From positions 1 to 43,407 of the forward strand of contig NZ_JAMXXK010000031.1 in the NCBI RefSeq assembly GCF_024129735.1: a stretch of DNA of 43,407 bases, read 5' to 3'. Source of the DNA: Acinetobacter lwoffii. Its GTDB lineage: Bacteria > Pseudomonadota > Gammaproteobacteria > Pseudomonadales > Moraxellaceae. Each line of letters starts with the position of its first letter. Positions within the stretch are counted from its first letter, which is position 1. Below the pieces are notes generated by a model. It saw only the letters and a list, made by a program, of their open reading frames with translations, had not been told where the DNA came from and made no database searches. Made by a program: the position numbers and the translations under genes. This document shows positions 19,143 through 27,865 of the stretch, in pieces.

Positions 19143-19871
19143 TTAGATTATTTCACGAAAAGTCATATTTAATCTTCCATGTTTAATCTTTGTCTGCTTA
19201 GGTACGCTATGTTGCCAAAAATGTTGTATTTCACCCTGCATAATTAAAAGGTCACCATGACCTAAATTAATTTCAATTTTATCAGCATGGTCATCATTAC
19301 GTCTGAGTAAAAAGCGACGAGCTTCTCCGAAGTTTAATGAGGCGATAGTGGGGTTTTCACCTAACTCAGGTTCAGCATCTGTATGCCATGAAATATGATC
19401 TTGTCCACTTCGATACCAATTCAGTAAAACACTGTTAAAAGGAGTATCGTTGATTGTAGAAAGTTGCTCTCTCATCCAAAGCAATGCCGCATTCCAAGGA
19501 TGAGGGTGAAGTAAGATCCCTGAATATTTATAGCTCTTCCCTGTATCACCATACCAAGCTGATACACGTGGTAATTCATGTTTTTTACCGTAGAGTTTTA
19601 CAGTATCTTGTTGCCAAGCAATATTTGTCCATTTAAGTTCGTTAATATTATCAACATCATGCCAATTCGTATTTTCCCAATCGTAATGATCATTTTCAAA
19701 GAATACAGCCAAAGTGCGATCAGCTATTTTTTTCTCAATGAATTTGGGTATATAAATTAAGCTACCATAAGGGATTTTAATTTCAAAACCCCTACCACAA
19801 GCTGTAGGTTGACTTGCATATTGTTTGGTGCCAAAACAAGTTGTCTCTGATGCGAAAAGATCTTCTATCAT
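19143..19871 (-). CDS. AlkB-like Fe(II)/2-oxoglutarate dioxygenase
   Basis: A 242-residue oxygenase of the AlkB family, which removes alkyl groups from DNA or RNA bases by oxidative demethylation. The double-stranded beta-helix carries the iron ligands His163 and Asp165 (SWHTDAEPELG) and His221 (FWQHSVPK), and the 2-oxoglutarate arginines Arg233 and Arg239 (RLNMTFRE). Asn151 and Tyr153 in LLNWYRSG and the PRVSAWYGD loop are those of ALKBH2/3-like and bacterial AlkB homologs. It is 15 bp downstream of a methyltransferase gene, so the two are probably co-transcribed. No Ada-type regulatory site is evident. Confidence 0.88.
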   Translation of the reverse strand: MIEDLFASETTCFGTKQYASQPTACGRGFEIKIPYGSLIYIPKFIEKKIADRTLAVFFENDHYDWENTNWHDVDNINELKWTNIAWQQDTVKLYGKKHELPRVSAWYGDTGKSYKYSGILLHPHPWNAALLWMREQLSTINDTPFNSVLLNWYRSGQDHISWHTDAEPELGENPTIASLNFGEARRFLLRRNDDHADKIEINLGHGDLLIMQGEIQHFWQHSVPKQTKIKHGRLNMTFREII

Positions 19872-19886
19872 GATTAGATTCCTATT

Positions 19887-20732
19887 TTATAGTTTCGCAG
19901 CATAGACACGAACAGGTGCTTTACGCATGGAAGTCTTTTGTGATGTATAGCGATATTCTTCAACTTCAATTGTGCCAGTTGTATTTAAATAAATCGTATT
20001 CGGGCGGGTCAATTCATGTAAAGCATCAAAGCCACGGTTGCCTGAAGAAAAATCAGGGCTGACGGCAAATATAAAATTTTCATTGGGCTGCATTTTAATG
20101 AGTTGTGTGAGCTTTGATAAGCTAAATATGCCAGCGCTATACATATCTAGAATGTTATTAAACAAATGAAAGCATGGATATTGTTTGATATTTGATGCTA
20201 GGTAGTCAGGCTCTAATTCATCAAATGTACAGGCTAAAGCGATCACTTCTATATTTATTTCTGCTGCTTTAGCTTTTTTTTCAATCCAATAAATAGCACG
20301 TTTTAAAGCATGAGCAGAGGGTTCAATCAGGACCAGTTTCAAACATTTAATTTGAAGTTTTGACTCAATTAGATGATCTATAAAAGCTAGAGAAGCAATG
20401 CCTTGTCCACAGCCATAGTCAATTACACAGGCTTCAATTGGCTGTGTAATTTTAAAATGTGGCATCACTTGGACATAGTCAATAATCGTTCGCATTCGTT
20501 GATAATGGGCTAAGCCATACAGTGCCATATATGAAGTGAGATCATCAAATTGCTGAAGTGGATTTTTAGCACGAGCAGTACGATTGCAAAAAGCTGAATA
20601 GTTAAAATTTGCTTGTAAATAATGTTTGAAAAACTCAATATTACCTTGGCAAATTTCTTTAAAGTCGGTTGAGTCAATAGAGCTTAAAAACTGCTCTTCT
20701 ATTTTATCTTTGTATTGTAATAATGCGTTCAT
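19887..20732 (-). CDS. Class I SAM-dependent methyltransferase, substrate unknown
   Basis: A 281-residue protein with a helical N-terminal part (about residues 1-95) and a Rossmann methyltransferase core. Motif I is VIDYGCGQGIASLAF (103-117); the acidic residue after beta-2 is in LVLIEPSAHALKRA; FHLFNNILDMYS is in the motif IV position and does not match the DPPY of adenine-N6 DNA methylases. The C-terminal part (EVEEYRYTSQKTSMRKAP) is basic. It is the first gene of a two-gene unit with the AlkB-like dioxygenase. The substrate could be a small molecule, protein or RNA and cannot be told from this sequence. Confidence 0.75.
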   Translation of the reverse strand: MNALLQYKDKIEEQFLSSIDSTDFKEICQGNIEFFKHYLQANFNYSAFCNRTARAKNPLQQFDDLTSYMALYGLAHYQRMRTIIDYVQVMPHFKITQPIEACVIDYGCGQGIASLAFIDHLIESKLQIKCLKLVLIEPSAHALKRAIYWIEKKAKAAEINIEVIALACTFDELEPDYLASNIKQYPCFHLFNNILDMYSAGIFSLSKLTQLIKMQPNENFIFAVSPDFSSGNRGFDALHELTRPNTIYLNTTGTIEVEEYRYTSQKTSMRKAPVRVYAAKL

Positions 20733-20869
20733 GAATCATCCAAATATATAAAACTTGGATGTACTTTATGATGGAATATTCTTTTATATATTTTTCATAA
20801 GCTTACGATAATTTTTGATATAAGTGCTTTATTCAGGCCTAAAATTTTGATTTGTATGTAAAAAAATTG

Positions 20870-21305
20870 CCATTATCAGCAGGAAAATCCTATCAGATAT
20901 ACGAGAAAGTAGAAATTCTACTTTTTCAAAACCTCTTAATCCCTTATTTTACGCCTTCTTCGAAACAGTGTTTCTCAGAAAGGCTCAGGAAGTCTGTTCA
21001 GACGATTCGCTCAATACTAGCTGAGGCAGGTCTAGTGTCTTAATCCCTTATCAGCAGGGAAGTCCAAAAATACGACCTAGAGTCAAATAGTCTTGCGCTT
21101 GGATTGAGCGTTGCTCAATTTATTCCAAGCTCACCCATTATCAGCAGGGAAGTCTGTTCAGACTTGCAGAGATCAGCGATACGGCTGATACGCTTAAGTC
21201 TTAATCCCTTATCAGCAGGGAAGTCTGTTCAGACATTCGCAAAATCAAACTTCAACAAAGATTGGAGTGTCTTAATCCCTTATCAGCAGGGAAGTCTGTT
21301 CAGAC
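20870..21305 (-). CRISPR. Small, partly decayed CRISPR-like array, no cas genes
   Basis: A 37-bp repeat, GTCTTAATCCCTTATCAGCA followed by GGGAAGTCTGTTCAGAC, is intact at 21198-21234 and 21269-21305. It is degenerate at 21127-21163 (5' end), 21037-21073 (3' end) and about 20967-21003 (5' part), with scraps at 20934-20947 and 20870-20889. Clear spacers are 33-34 bp (21004-21036, 21164-21197, 21235-21268); the gap 21074-21126 is 53 bp. Read on the minus strand the repeat ends GGGATTAAGAC, like the 8-nt handle of many type I/III crRNAs, and contains a TCCCT...AGGGA hairpin. That orientation puts the leader to the right and the decayed repeats at the old, distal end. The IS5-family element begins 22 bp past the last repeat. 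No cas gene is in the window. Confidence 0.72.
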
Positions 21306-21327
21306 GAATTGTTCTTAATTTTAACTA

Positions 21328-22184
21328 GGGCCTGTTGACATTTTCTGTTCAAAAAAATAGCGAGAAAGTAAAATTTAATCGCCAAACCAAATTTACTTCT
21401 CGCTATGCCTCGTACAATGCTGAATGATCAACACTGGTCTAAGTTACTTTCTATTTTCCGAAATTTTGATATCTATTCCAAATCTAATTTGAGAAATTTT
21501 GTCGAAGCAATACTTTATAGAATAAGAACAGGCTGCCCATGGCGTGATTTGCTTAAAGAATTTGGTTCGTATAACTCAATCTTTAAAAAATATAATCGTT
21601 GGTGTAAAAATGATAAGTTAATGAAAATATTTAAATTAATTTCTTCAAATGCTGATATGGAATGGGTTTTTATTGATGCTAGTCATGTTCGGGCACACCA
21701 ACATTCTGCTGGAATAAAAGATCAGGATATTTCTAAAAGCATTGGTGGAAGTAGTTCTAAAATACACTTAGCTGTTGATGCGGATGGTAATCCAATCGAA
21801 ATTATTATCTCCGATGGAACGATACATGATGTCAAGATTGCTCCCAAAATGATTGAAAAACTTGATTTGAGTGAAACGGAAGTATGTTGTGCAGACAAAG
21901 GATATGACTCTGAATCATTAAGAGAACAAATATCTGTGAAAAAAACTAAAGCGAATATTCCAAGAAAATCAAATACTCAGTCAAATAATGATCATATGGA
22001 TTGGTATTTATATAAAATCAGACACTTAGTTGAGAATGCATTTTGTAGGTTAAACCAGTTCAGAGGAATAGCAACACGATATGATAAGCTAAAGTGTAGC
22101 TATGAGGGGGCAGTTGCATTAGCTTGTATATTTATTTGGCTACCTTTATCGCGTAAATTCTATACTTGAAATGTCAACAGACCC
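21328..22184 (+). mobile_element. Complete IS5-family insertion sequence
   Basis: An 857-bp element with terminal inverted repeats GGGCCTGTTGACATTTT (left) and GGGTCTGTTGACATTTC (right end, inverse strand), one mismatch in the first 16 bp, flanked by a TA target duplication (21326-21327 and 22185-22186). It carries one intact transposase. The 2-bp TA duplication and size fit the IS427-type branch of IS5. Intact ends and gene suggest a recent insertion. It separates the CRISPR-like array from sequence to its right. Confidence 0.9.
21405..22169 (+). CDS. IS5-family DDE transposase
   Basis: A 254-residue transposase encoded in one uninterrupted frame. RTGCPWRDLLKEFGSYNSIF is the N-terminal IS5 signature (DUF4096-like). 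The DDE triad is probably Asp91 (FIDASHVRAHQ), Asp164 (CCADKGYDS) and Glu210 (HLVENAFCRLNQFRGIATRY). Many relatives need a programmed frameshift to join two frames; this one does not. It fills nearly all of the element. Confidence 0.92.
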   Translation: MPRTMLNDQHWSKLLSIFRNFDIYSKSNLRNFVEAILYRIRTGCPWRDLLKEFGSYNSIFKKYNRWCKNDKLMKIFKLISSNADMEWVFIDASHVRAHQHSAGIKDQDISKSIGGSSSKIHLAVDADGNPIEIIISDGTIHDVKIAPKMIEKLDLSETEVCCADKGYDSESLREQISVKKTKANIPRKSNTQSNNDHMDWYLYKIRHLVENAFCRLNQFRGIATRYDKLKCSYEGAVALACIFIWLPLSRKFYT

Positions 22185-22186
22185 TA

Positions 22187-22514
22187 ATGATTGATATGAC
22201 ATTTTTATGCAGTGAATGTTTATTTATGCTTCAAACTGACAGTATTCGTCTAGGTCATTTTCTGTGTTGAAAGAGATAAAATATTTGCTTTTATTGTGAT
22301 AGGATTCTTCTAAATTTTAACTTAAAATCGAAATTTAATAATAAATAGTGTGTTTTTGGTCTCTGATTTAAAATTAAGTGAGTGTTGGTTGGTTTTTTTG
22401 ATAAAAACCAATAGACTTGCTACATTTTTGTATGAAAAGTTGGCTTTTTGTAGTATTTTGGTTAAAAAATCATCAACAAGAATTTATTTTTATGATTTTA
22501 GTGGGTTATTGGAT
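22187..22514 (+). other. Upstream region of the DUF11 cluster
   Basis: About 330 bp of AT-rich DNA between the IS and the first DUF11 gene. A frame open from 22350 into the next gene encodes no recognisable export signal in its first 55 residues and is read as leader. A weak promoter candidate is TTGAAA (22267-22272) with TTTATT 17 bp later. No hairpin or operator stands out, and no leftover CRISPR repeat is found here. Confidence 0.4.
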
Positions 22515-25193
22515 ATGGTAAGTCGATTCAAGGGAAGTGTTATTTCACGAGTTTCTTTTGCCTGCTGTCTTAGTTTATTTATTTTTACTTGTAGCCCTGT
22601 GGTTTTTGCTCAACCCAAGGCGGGAAGTAGCATTACTAACATAGCGAGTGGTGACTTTTATGATGAGCAAGGCAACTTGCAAGTCATCAACTCCAATCCC
22701 GTTATCCTCACAGTTCAGCCTATTTACTCATTGAGCCTGCAAAGCAATCAGCAGAATATCGGAACTATTGGCAGTAAACTCAATTTTCCTCATGTACTCA
22801 CCAATACGGGAAATATTGCTGATAGCTATAAAATTACACTGAATCAACTTACAAATGACCAGTTTGATCTAGAAAATATCGCAGTTTATGCGGATCGGGA
22901 TCAAAATGGTGAGCCTGATGACAATAATAATTTACTCAATAATGCAATTCTGAATTTAGAAGCAGGTGAGTCTGTGGCTGTGGTTGTGGTGGGAAGTATT
23001 CCAGTCAACAGCATTAGCGCAGGTCACGTTGCAAACTTTACTTTAACTTCAACCAGTCAACTTGATTCAGGTAATGTGTCTGCCACTGTCTCAGATGTTG
23101 CAAAAGTGGTTGATGATGCGGTTATTCAGGTCACAAAATCTCAAAATATCAGTACAGGTAAAACAGGCACAGAAGTTACCTATACATTTACCTATAACAA
23201 TACGGGGACTGCACTAGGTCAACTATTTGTCCGTGATACTTTGCCGAGCAGTGTAAGTTACCAAGCTGGAACAGCTATTTGGAATAATGGCGCAAGTACA
23301 TTAACAGATGTAGATAATGACAATGAAGCAGGCAGTACTGCTGAGTCAGTTATGAACTATAAATATGCGGGTGGTGAGGTGGAATTTAAACTCACAGGCA
23401 TTACTGCGTTAAGCAAAGGTACATTTAGTTTTAAGGTAAAAGTTAATCCGAATGCAGCGGAAAAAATCAATAACACTGCTAACTATAAACAGTATAAAAA
23501 TAATACAACTACCTTGTTAAAAGATACATCAACCAATACCGTTATTTTTACAGTTCAGCAAACCTTAGGGGTGATACTGAATAACTCTTCTGTTGGAAAT
23601 ACTGATGGAGTAACGAATGACTTGCTCACCAAATCAAACACATTTACTGGTGCAGCCAAAGAAATCCAGTTTGATAATTATGTTTGGAATACAGGACAGG
23701 CGACAGACAGCTATAATTTAAACATTACAAAAAGTGCAAATGTCCCAAGTTGTGCAGTCACACGCTTATACCAGTCCGATGGGCGTACTTTACTGACAGA
23801 TAGTAATGCTGACGGTATTATTGATACAGGTTCGATGGCAGCAGGCGCATCGAAAAAAATTGTGCTTGGTGTTTATTTCCCTGCCAATTGTGTTACAGCG
23901 ACTAATGAAATACTAGATTTTGATGTTAAGGCAACTTCAGTTACAGATACAGCAATTACCAATAGTACTCGTAATCGATTAAACAATACCAATACCGCAG
24001 GTTCTAGTGACTTGTACAATAATGATAGTTCAGGAACTGGTATAGGTGCTGTTACATCACCTGGTGGACAGGCATGGGTAAATAAATCAGCAGTTAGGGG
24101 TGGAACAGCCGTATTTCCTTTGGTTGTAGAGAATAAGAGTACGGTAACGAATAGCTATAATTTATATGCTTCGGTTGCTGAAATTGATGTCAATAATATC
24201 AGTACCAGTTTGCCTGCCCAGTGGATAGTGAAATTCTATGATACGAGTGATGATTGCCAAAGCCTAGGAAATGTAATCAGCAGTACTGGCAATGTAGCAG
24301 CGGGTGCAACCAAAAAATATTGTGCTGTTGTCACTGTTCCCACTAATACAGACTTGGCTAATCTTCCTATTTGGTTTGCGATAAAATCCCCAATGAATGC
24401 ACAGGCGGATAGTATTAAGGACCAAGTTGATATTATCCAGAGACAAATGACACTGGCAAATGATCGGCAGGGTCGGGTCAATATTGGTGGCACAGTTGTC
24501 TATCTACATACCTTAAAGAATACAGGAACTGTGGTTGAGGGGAATGCAGTAGGCCAGATCACGTTTAGTGTTATTCCGCAAAACCCAAATGATACCTTTA
24601 CTTATACTTTGTATCATGATGCCAATAATAATGGCGTGATTGATGCGACTGATCCAATGATTAATGATTTATCCATCATTACAGGTGGTTTAGCGCCGCA
24701 AGCTTCAATTCAACTTCTCTTAAAAGTCCAGGCACCAACAACGGCAACCAATGGTATGTCTAGTGTGGCGAATATTGTGGTGAAAGCAAACAATACCATT
24801 CAGGGGCTGACCTTGGATGATTTACAAAACACTGACTTGACCACGGTAGATCCAACCCAGTTACGTTTGACCAAAGAGCAGGCGAAAGATGAAAACTGTG
24901 CCTTAACTTTAGCTACGGTAAGCAGTGCAACCTACGGAAGCACACCACTTCAAGTAAAACCAAATCAATGTGTGAGCTATCGTTTAACCATTAAAAATGA
25001 GGGCGCCACCCCAGCTAGTAATATTGTGATTAATGATATTGTGCCTGCTTACAGCCAATTACGTAGTGGTTTACCACCATCTATTAGTCAAGGCACAATC
25101 GCTGTAAATAACGATCAAATTGCAGGCAGTGTGGGATCGCTTACACCACAAGGTCAGGCTTCCATGTACTTTTCTATTCGGGTAAGCCCATAA
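22515..25193 (+). CDS. Secreted DUF11 repeat protein 1
   Basis: An 892-residue exported protein. The start is placed at 22515, because MVSRFKGSVISRVSFACCLS and the hydrophobic run to VVFA make a signal peptide cut near residue 32; an upstream in-frame ATG at 22350 would bury it. The mature N-terminal module has ITNIASGDFYDEQGN and SNPVILTVQP, then TNTGNIADSY and an acidic loop ADRDQNGEPDD (126-136). A DUF11 domain follows (about 203-345: VTYTFTYNNTGTALGQ, DTLPSSVSYQAG), then more beta modules with loops DSNADGIIDTG and DANNNGVIDATD. The last 110 residues form a domain shared with two neighbours, with a cysteine pair (DENC, NQCVSY). No sortase or autotransporter signal is present. Probably a surface or extracellular structural protein. 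Confidence 0.85.
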   Translation: MVSRFKGSVISRVSFACCLSLFIFTCSPVVFAQPKAGSSITNIASGDFYDEQGNLQVINSNPVILTVQPIYSLSLQSNQQNIGTIGSKLNFPHVLTNTGNIADSYKITLNQLTNDQFDLENIAVYADRDQNGEPDDNNNLLNNAILNLEAGESVAVVVVGSIPVNSISAGHVANFTLTSTSQLDSGNVSATVSDVAKVVDDAVIQVTKSQNISTGKTGTEVTYTFTYNNTGTALGQLFVRDTLPSSVSYQAGTAIWNNGASTLTDVDNDNEAGSTAESVMNYKYAGGEVEFKLTGITALSKGTFSFKVKVNPNAAEKINNTANYKQYKNNTTTLLKDTSTNTVIFTVQQTLGVILNNSSVGNTDGVTNDLLTKSNTFTGAAKEIQFDNYVWNTGQATDSYNLNITKSANVPSCAVTRLYQSDGRTLLTDSNADGIIDTGSMAAGASKKIVLGVYFPANCVTATNEILDFDVKATSVTDTAITNSTRNRLNNTNTAGSSDLYNNDSSGTGIGAVTSPGGQAWVNKSAVRGGTAVFPLVVENKSTVTNSYNLYASVAEIDVNNISTSLPAQWIVKFYDTSDDCQSLGNVISSTGNVAAGATKKYCAVVTVPTNTDLANLPIWFAIKSPMNAQADSIKDQVDIIQRQMTLANDRQGRVNIGGTVVYLHTLKNTGTVVEGNAVGQITFSVIPQNPNDTFTYTLYHDANNNGVIDATDPMINDLSIITGGLAPQASIQLLLKVQAPTTATNGMSSVANIVVKANNTIQGLTLDDLQNTDLTTVDPTQLRLTKEQAKDENCALTLATVSSATYGSTPLQVKPNQCVSYRLTIKNEGATPASNIVINDIVPAYSQLRSGLPPSISQGTIAVNNDQIAGSVGSLTPQGQASMYFSIRVSP

Positions 25194-25212
25194 ACAGAGC
25201 GGATATTAGAGC

Positions 25213-27858
25213 ATGAAGATGATCAATACACTAAATAATAACCGCCCAAAACTGTTTAATTGGGTCTTGACCTTGCTGTGCGTGTTGATGGTCCAGCAAT
25301 CGGCCTGGGCTGCAACCAACTCGATCATCAGTAACATGGCAGTTGGTGAATATAGCGAAGAGGGCTCAACGGTTGTACAGGTGGCGCGTTCAAATCTTGT
25401 CCAAACCACGATTTTGCCTGTGTACTCATTAAATTTGGTGGCAGCCAATAACAAAACAGTAGTGGCGGGACAGGCAGTTTATTTTAACCATATCTTAACC
25501 AACACCAGTAATGAGACAGATCAATATACTTTCACTGTAAGCAATAATCCCACTGGTGATGATTTTGATTTTGTGAATAGTAGCCTGATGGTTTATCTGG
25601 ATGCCAATAATGATGGTATTCCCGATGGATCAGCGATTACAGGTTATACATTGGGTGCAGGTCAGTCAGTTGGACTAATTGTTGCAGCAAGCATACCGAA
25701 TACGATTACCACAGGAAAAGTTGCAAATTTAACTTTGATGGTGACATCTGCGAATGGCGCGAGTGGAACAAATAGCAATGTTGACAAGGCAACTGTAACT
25801 GACCAGTCAACTCTGGTGGTGCGTAAAAAATTCTCTCAAATCACTGCTGCAAATGGTGATGTGGTCACCATACGTCTGGATTATCAAAATCCAACAAACA
25901 CAATTGTACCAACGGCAACCTTGACTGACACGTTAGGAAGCAATTTAACCTATGAAGTAAATACTGGTAAATGGAATGGCGTAACTGTATATGATGCAGT
26001 GGGGGGAACAGCCGATCCAACAGGAATTAATTATAGTGTCACCTCGAATGTTGTTACCGCAACCCTAACCAATATTCCAGCGAATACGATTGGCTATATC
26101 GAATTTAATGTAAAAATTAATAAAAGCATTGCAGGGAAAATTGAGAACGTCATTAATGTAACAGGGCCAACGACAGACACAAGTAATACAGCAGTTGTAA
26201 ATGTTGCTCCAGTCTATGCTGTCAAAATGAATGGTAGTGCAAGCAACGTCAGTGATAATACCAATACCATTACGGCCAGTGCGGTTCCCCAGGGTGGTGA
26301 ACTTAAATTTACCAACTATGTCTGGAATATAGGGAATACCACAGATCGTTTTAACCTCACTTTAACTAACAGTACATTTCCAGCAGGTAGTCAAATTGAG
26401 TTGTATCGTGCGGATGGTGTGACACCATTATTAGACAGTAATGGTGATGGTATTCCTGATACGGGATTATTGGCAGCCAATACCAATATCCCTGTTGTGG
26501 TAAAAGTTCGTTTCCCAAGTAGTTATACGGTAACCACAAATACAGTTTTTGAAGTTACACCACAAGCACAGTCTGTGGGTGATGGTGGTAAAACCAGCAC
26601 GATTAAGGATCAGGGCACTTTAACTCCTGTTTCACAATTGGTGGATTTAACCAATGCTGATAATACGGGGCTGGGTAATGGTGCGGTTGATAATAGTGGC
26701 GCTGCATGGAAAACCATAACAGTAAAATCCAGTGATAATGCTGTGACTGGCGGACAGGTAATTTTTCCATTAACAGTGAAACATACAGGTGTTGGAACAG
26801 AGTATTTGCTCAGTGCAAATGCCAGCAGTGATTTTTCTAGCCTGACTTTACCCGCAGGCGTAAACCGTGTGCGTTTTTATGCATCCACAAATGGTACAAA
26901 CTGTAGTGGGTTGGGTAATGAAATTGGTAAGACGATTTATTTAAATAATGCGGAAACCCAACTGGTCTGTGCGGTTGTTGAAGTGGATAAAGTCAATAAA
27001 GACGTGACTGTACCAATTTATTTCCGTGTGATCTCAACCAGCTTTGTTGGTAAGGATAACCCTGCTCAGGACATGATTAAAAATGCTGTAACGATTCAAA
27101 GTGTCAATTCCGTACCCCAATTGGAATTTACACCAGATTTACATGCTCAGGTTGCACCATTGGGCACAGTGGTCTATCGTCATTTACTGACCAACCCTGC
27201 TGCTACAGACTTTACGGGGAGCTATGGTTTTATCATCAACAATAGTGAGTCTAGCTTTAACAGTGTACTATTTCTGGATGTCGATGGGGATGGCAAGTTC
27301 AGCAGTGGGGATTTAAATATTCGTACATTGGCGGACTTACCAGGTGGCAAGGTGTTAGCTCATGGGCAAATTCAACTGCTACTACAGGTCACGAATGTTG
27401 TAAATAACAATGTCAATCAGGCGAATACAACAGTTGTGAACTTAACAGATAGTAGCAATCAGGTTATTGCTTCTATTAAAGATGTGACCACAGTCAAGCA
27501 GTCACAATTAACCCTGACAAAATTGCAGGCACGAGATTTGGATTGTGATGGTACAGCTGATGAAACATACACAACAAATACTTTAACTATTGGTAAGCAA
27601 AGCAATGGTCAAGGCCAATGTGTCTTATACAAGGTTATTTTAAATAATTCAGGTGCTACTACTATGAGTACTGCATTTACCTTTAGAGACATGACGCCTG
27701 CCTATACAGTTTTATCTCAATCGCCTATCTGCACATCATGTAGTAGTATGACGGCTCCTACAGTTGGTAATGCTGGCGCGGTTTCAGGAACATTAAATAG
27801 TGTGGCTGCAAACCAAAGTTACGAATTTAATTTCGGGGTGCGCTATGTGGGTCAGTAA
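25213..27858 (+). CDS. Secreted DUF11 repeat protein 2
   Basis: An 881-residue paralog of the preceding gene, 19 bp downstream. The signal peptide ends LMVQQSAWA-AT. The N-terminal module (ISNMAVGEYSEEGS, then SNLVQTTILPVYSL), the TNTSNETDQYTFTV segment and acidic loops DANNDGIPDGS, DSNGDGIPDTG and DVDGDGKFSSGD follow the same order as in protein 1. A DUF11 domain lies at about 200-335 (VTIRLDYQNPTNTIVPTATL). The C-terminal 116 residues repeat the shared domain, with cysteines in LDCDGT and GQCVLY plus an extra CTSC. The pattern implies tandem gene duplication followed by strong divergence. It is likely to be exported by Sec and assembled outside the inner membrane. Confidence 0.85.
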   Translation: MKMINTLNNNRPKLFNWVLTLLCVLMVQQSAWAATNSIISNMAVGEYSEEGSTVVQVARSNLVQTTILPVYSLNLVAANNKTVVAGQAVYFNHILTNTSNETDQYTFTVSNNPTGDDFDFVNSSLMVYLDANNDGIPDGSAITGYTLGAGQSVGLIVAASIPNTITTGKVANLTLMVTSANGASGTNSNVDKATVTDQSTLVVRKKFSQITAANGDVVTIRLDYQNPTNTIVPTATLTDTLGSNLTYEVNTGKWNGVTVYDAVGGTADPTGINYSVTSNVVTATLTNIPANTIGYIEFNVKINKSIAGKIENVINVTGPTTDTSNTAVVNVAPVYAVKMNGSASNVSDNTNTITASAVPQGGELKFTNYVWNIGNTTDRFNLTLTNSTFPAGSQIELYRADGVTPLLDSNGDGIPDTGLLAANTNIPVVVKVRFPSSYTVTTNTVFEVTPQAQSVGDGGKTSTIKDQGTLTPVSQLVDLTNADNTGLGNGAVDNSGAAWKTITVKSSDNAVTGGQVIFPLTVKHTGVGTEYLLSANASSDFSSLTLPAGVNRVRFYASTNGTNCSGLGNEIGKTIYLNNAETQLVCAVVEVDKVNKDVTVPIYFRVISTSFVGKDNPAQDMIKNAVTIQSVNSVPQLEFTPDLHAQVAPLGTVVYRHLLTNPAATDFTGSYGFIINNSESSFNSVLFLDVDGDGKFSSGDLNIRTLADLPGGKVLAHGQIQLLLQVTNVVNNNVNQANTTVVNLTDSSNQVIASIKDVTTVKQSQLTLTKLQARDLDCDGTADETYTTNTLTIGKQSNGQGQCVLYKVILNNSGATTMSTAFTFRDMTPAYTVLSQSPICTSCSSMTAPTVGNAGAVSGTLNSVAANQSYEFNFGVRYVGQ

Positions 27859-27865
27859 GCAAAAA

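Noticed and set aside
19143..20732. The methyltransferase and AlkB-like genes as possible cas-associated genes of the nearby array.
   Set aside because: Neither has a Cas fold or motif, and they point away from the array. Adjacency alone does not support the link.
20852..21328. Two short plus-strand frames (63 and 74 codons).
   Set aside because: They translate CRISPR-like repeats and spacers; the protein repeats simply mirror the DNA repeats.
22350..22514. Upstream in-frame start for DUF11 protein 1.
   Set aside because: It would put 55 residues ahead of a clear signal peptide; the ATG at 22515 gives a normal export signal.
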